This document shows, one piece after another, positions 5,601 through 6,132 of a DNA stretch of 6,132 nt. The notes under the pieces were generated by a model. That model saw only the letters and a list, made by a program, of their open reading frames with translations. It made no database searches and was not told the origin of the DNA. Source of the DNA: Kocuria sp. (GTDB taxonomy: Bacteria > Actinomycetota > Actinomycetes > Actinomycetales > Micrococcaceae); NCBI GenBank assembly GCA_030453435.1, contig JAKDKI010000147.1, positions 1 through 6,132 on the forward strand. The letters are read 5' to 3'. A program made the position numbers and the translations under genes. Positions within the stretch are counted from its first letter, which is position 1; the number at the start of each line of letters is the position of its first letter.

Positions 5601-5614
5601 TGAACGGTGTTCAA
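5582..5614. promoter_or_regulatory. Double-palindrome operator between tetR and bioB (BioQ-box-like)
   Basis: TTGAACACCGTTCAA (5582-5596) and its exact reverse complement TTGAACGGTGTTCAA (5600-5614) flank the spacer TAA. Each arm is itself a palindrome, TTGAAC-N3-GTTCAA, so the 33 bp hold two equivalent dimer sites with centres 18 bp apart. The element covers the bioB -10, the predicted transcription start and the first three bioB codons. It fits a TetR-family repressor, and its core resembles the TGAAC-N3-GTT box reported for the biotin repressor BioQ. The symmetric layout would let one regulator control both divergent genes. Confidence 0.85.
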
Positions 5615-6132
5615 GAAATTTAATGATCTCGCAGATCGCACGCTCAACGGCGAGCCGGTGACCCCCGAAGAGGCGCTCCAACTGCTCGAAACCAGCGACC
5701 AGGACATGCTCGACCTGGTGGCTGCCGCGGCCCGGTTGCGGCGCGAATACTTCGGGATGACCGTCAAGGTGAACTACCTGGTCAACTTGAAGTCTGGCCT
5801 CTGTGCGGAGGACTGCGGCTACTGCTCGCAGCGGTTGAATTCCGGTGCGGGCATCCTGAAGTACTCCTGGCTTACGCCCGATCAGGCTGTGGAGCAGGCG
5901 CAGCACGGCATCAAGGGCGGGGCGAGCCGGGTGTGCTTAGTTGCCAGCGGCCGTGGGCCGTCCAATCGCGAAGTCAACACGGTGACGCAAACGGTCGAGG
6001 CGCTGAAGGAACAGCACCCCGGAGTGGAAGTTTGCGCCTGTCTGGGTCTGCTCAAGGACGGCCAGGCCGAGACCCTTAGTGACGCCGGCGTGGATGCTTA
6101 CAACCACAACCTCAACACCGCCGAGTCCAATT
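5607..6132 (+). CDS. bioB: Biotin synthase BioB, 5' part (runs off the window)
   Basis: The first 175 residues of a radical-SAM biotin synthase, which inserts sulfur into dethiobiotin in the last step of biotin synthesis. The radical-SAM cluster motif C-x3-C-x2-C is Cys66, Cys70 and Cys73 in [12 protein letters not shown]. Cys110 in [16 protein letters not shown] corresponds to a [2Fe-2S] ligand. [20 protein letters not shown] (143-162) and YNHNLNT (165-171) are typical. The GTG start is supported by an in-frame TGA at 5601-5603 and by the N-terminus [21 protein letters not shown], which lines up with the Bacillus-type BioB start without gap. There is no Shine-Dalgarno sequence, and the predicted transcription start coincides with the GTG, so a leaderless mRNA is likely. 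This is the [12 protein letters not shown] type, not the ISLKTGGCPEDC type usual in Mycobacterium and Corynebacterium. Later bio genes, if any, lie outside the window. Confidence 0.96.
   Translation, partial: MFKKFNDLADRTLNGEPVTPEEALQLLETSDQDMLDLVAAAARLRREYFGMTVKVNYLVNLKSGLCAEDCGYCSQRLNSGAGILKYSWLTPDQAVEQAQHGIKGGASRVCLVASGRGPSNREVNTVTQTVEALKEQHPGVEVCACLGLLKDGQAETLSDAGVDAYNHNLNTAESN

Noticed and set aside
5514..5906. 131-codon upstream extension of the TetR frame
   Set aside because: It crosses the operator and runs antisense to well-supported bioB; TetR homology and a strong GAGGAG site begin at 5513.

Overview
The window is GC-rich, densely packed bacterial chromosome. Small intergenic gaps, GTG starts, genes without a visible Shine-Dalgarno sequence (possible leaderless mRNAs) and protein types such as the DUF2243/CtaG-like pair suggest an actinobacterium, perhaps of the Micrococcales. 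That placement is inference; no rRNA or other taxonomic marker is present. I see no insertion sequence, CRISPR array or tRNA.

Layout: (1) 1-1256 holds an intact acetyl-CoA acetyltransferase-type thiolase with a perfect AGGAGG ribosome site, closed by a 15-bp-stem hairpin followed by TTTT. (2) 1309-2142 encodes a CitE-like (HpcH/HpaI aldolase superfamily) protein in which several residues of the usual acidic active site are changed. It converges on a MarR-family regulator on the minus strand (2166-2711). (3) A regulatory gap of about 190 bp (2712-2905) with several short repeats separates the MarR gene from a two-gene plus-strand operon: a DUF2243 membrane protein and a CtaG-like cytochrome oxidase assembly protein. 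(4) 4265-5513, on the minus strand, reads in transcription order as TetR-family regulator, broken GNAT acetyltransferase remnant, intact GNAT acetyltransferase. The remnant starts in a 4-base ATGA overlap with the TetR stop. (5) From 5607 to the window end is the 5' part of bioB (biotin synthase), transcribed divergently from the TetR gene.

The most informative locus is the tetR/bioB gap. A 33-bp perfect inverted repeat (5582-5614) is built from two copies of TTGAAC-N3-GTTCAA. It covers the -10 element of a strong promoter, the predicted transcription start and the first codons of bioB. The promoter geometry puts the transcription start on or next to the GTG start codon, so the bioB mRNA is probably leaderless. 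The operator form matches the TGAAC-N3-GTT pattern known for the actinobacterial biotin repressor BioQ, also a TetR-family protein, so the divergent regulator is probably a BioQ-like repressor of biotin synthesis.

The other main discovery is the GNAT remnant at 4829-4989, which joins the first ~20 and last ~32 codons of a paralogue of the neighbouring GNAT gene after loss of about 110 internal codons plus a frame change. No wholly new system is evident, but these two observations and the altered CitE-like enzyme deserve follow-up.
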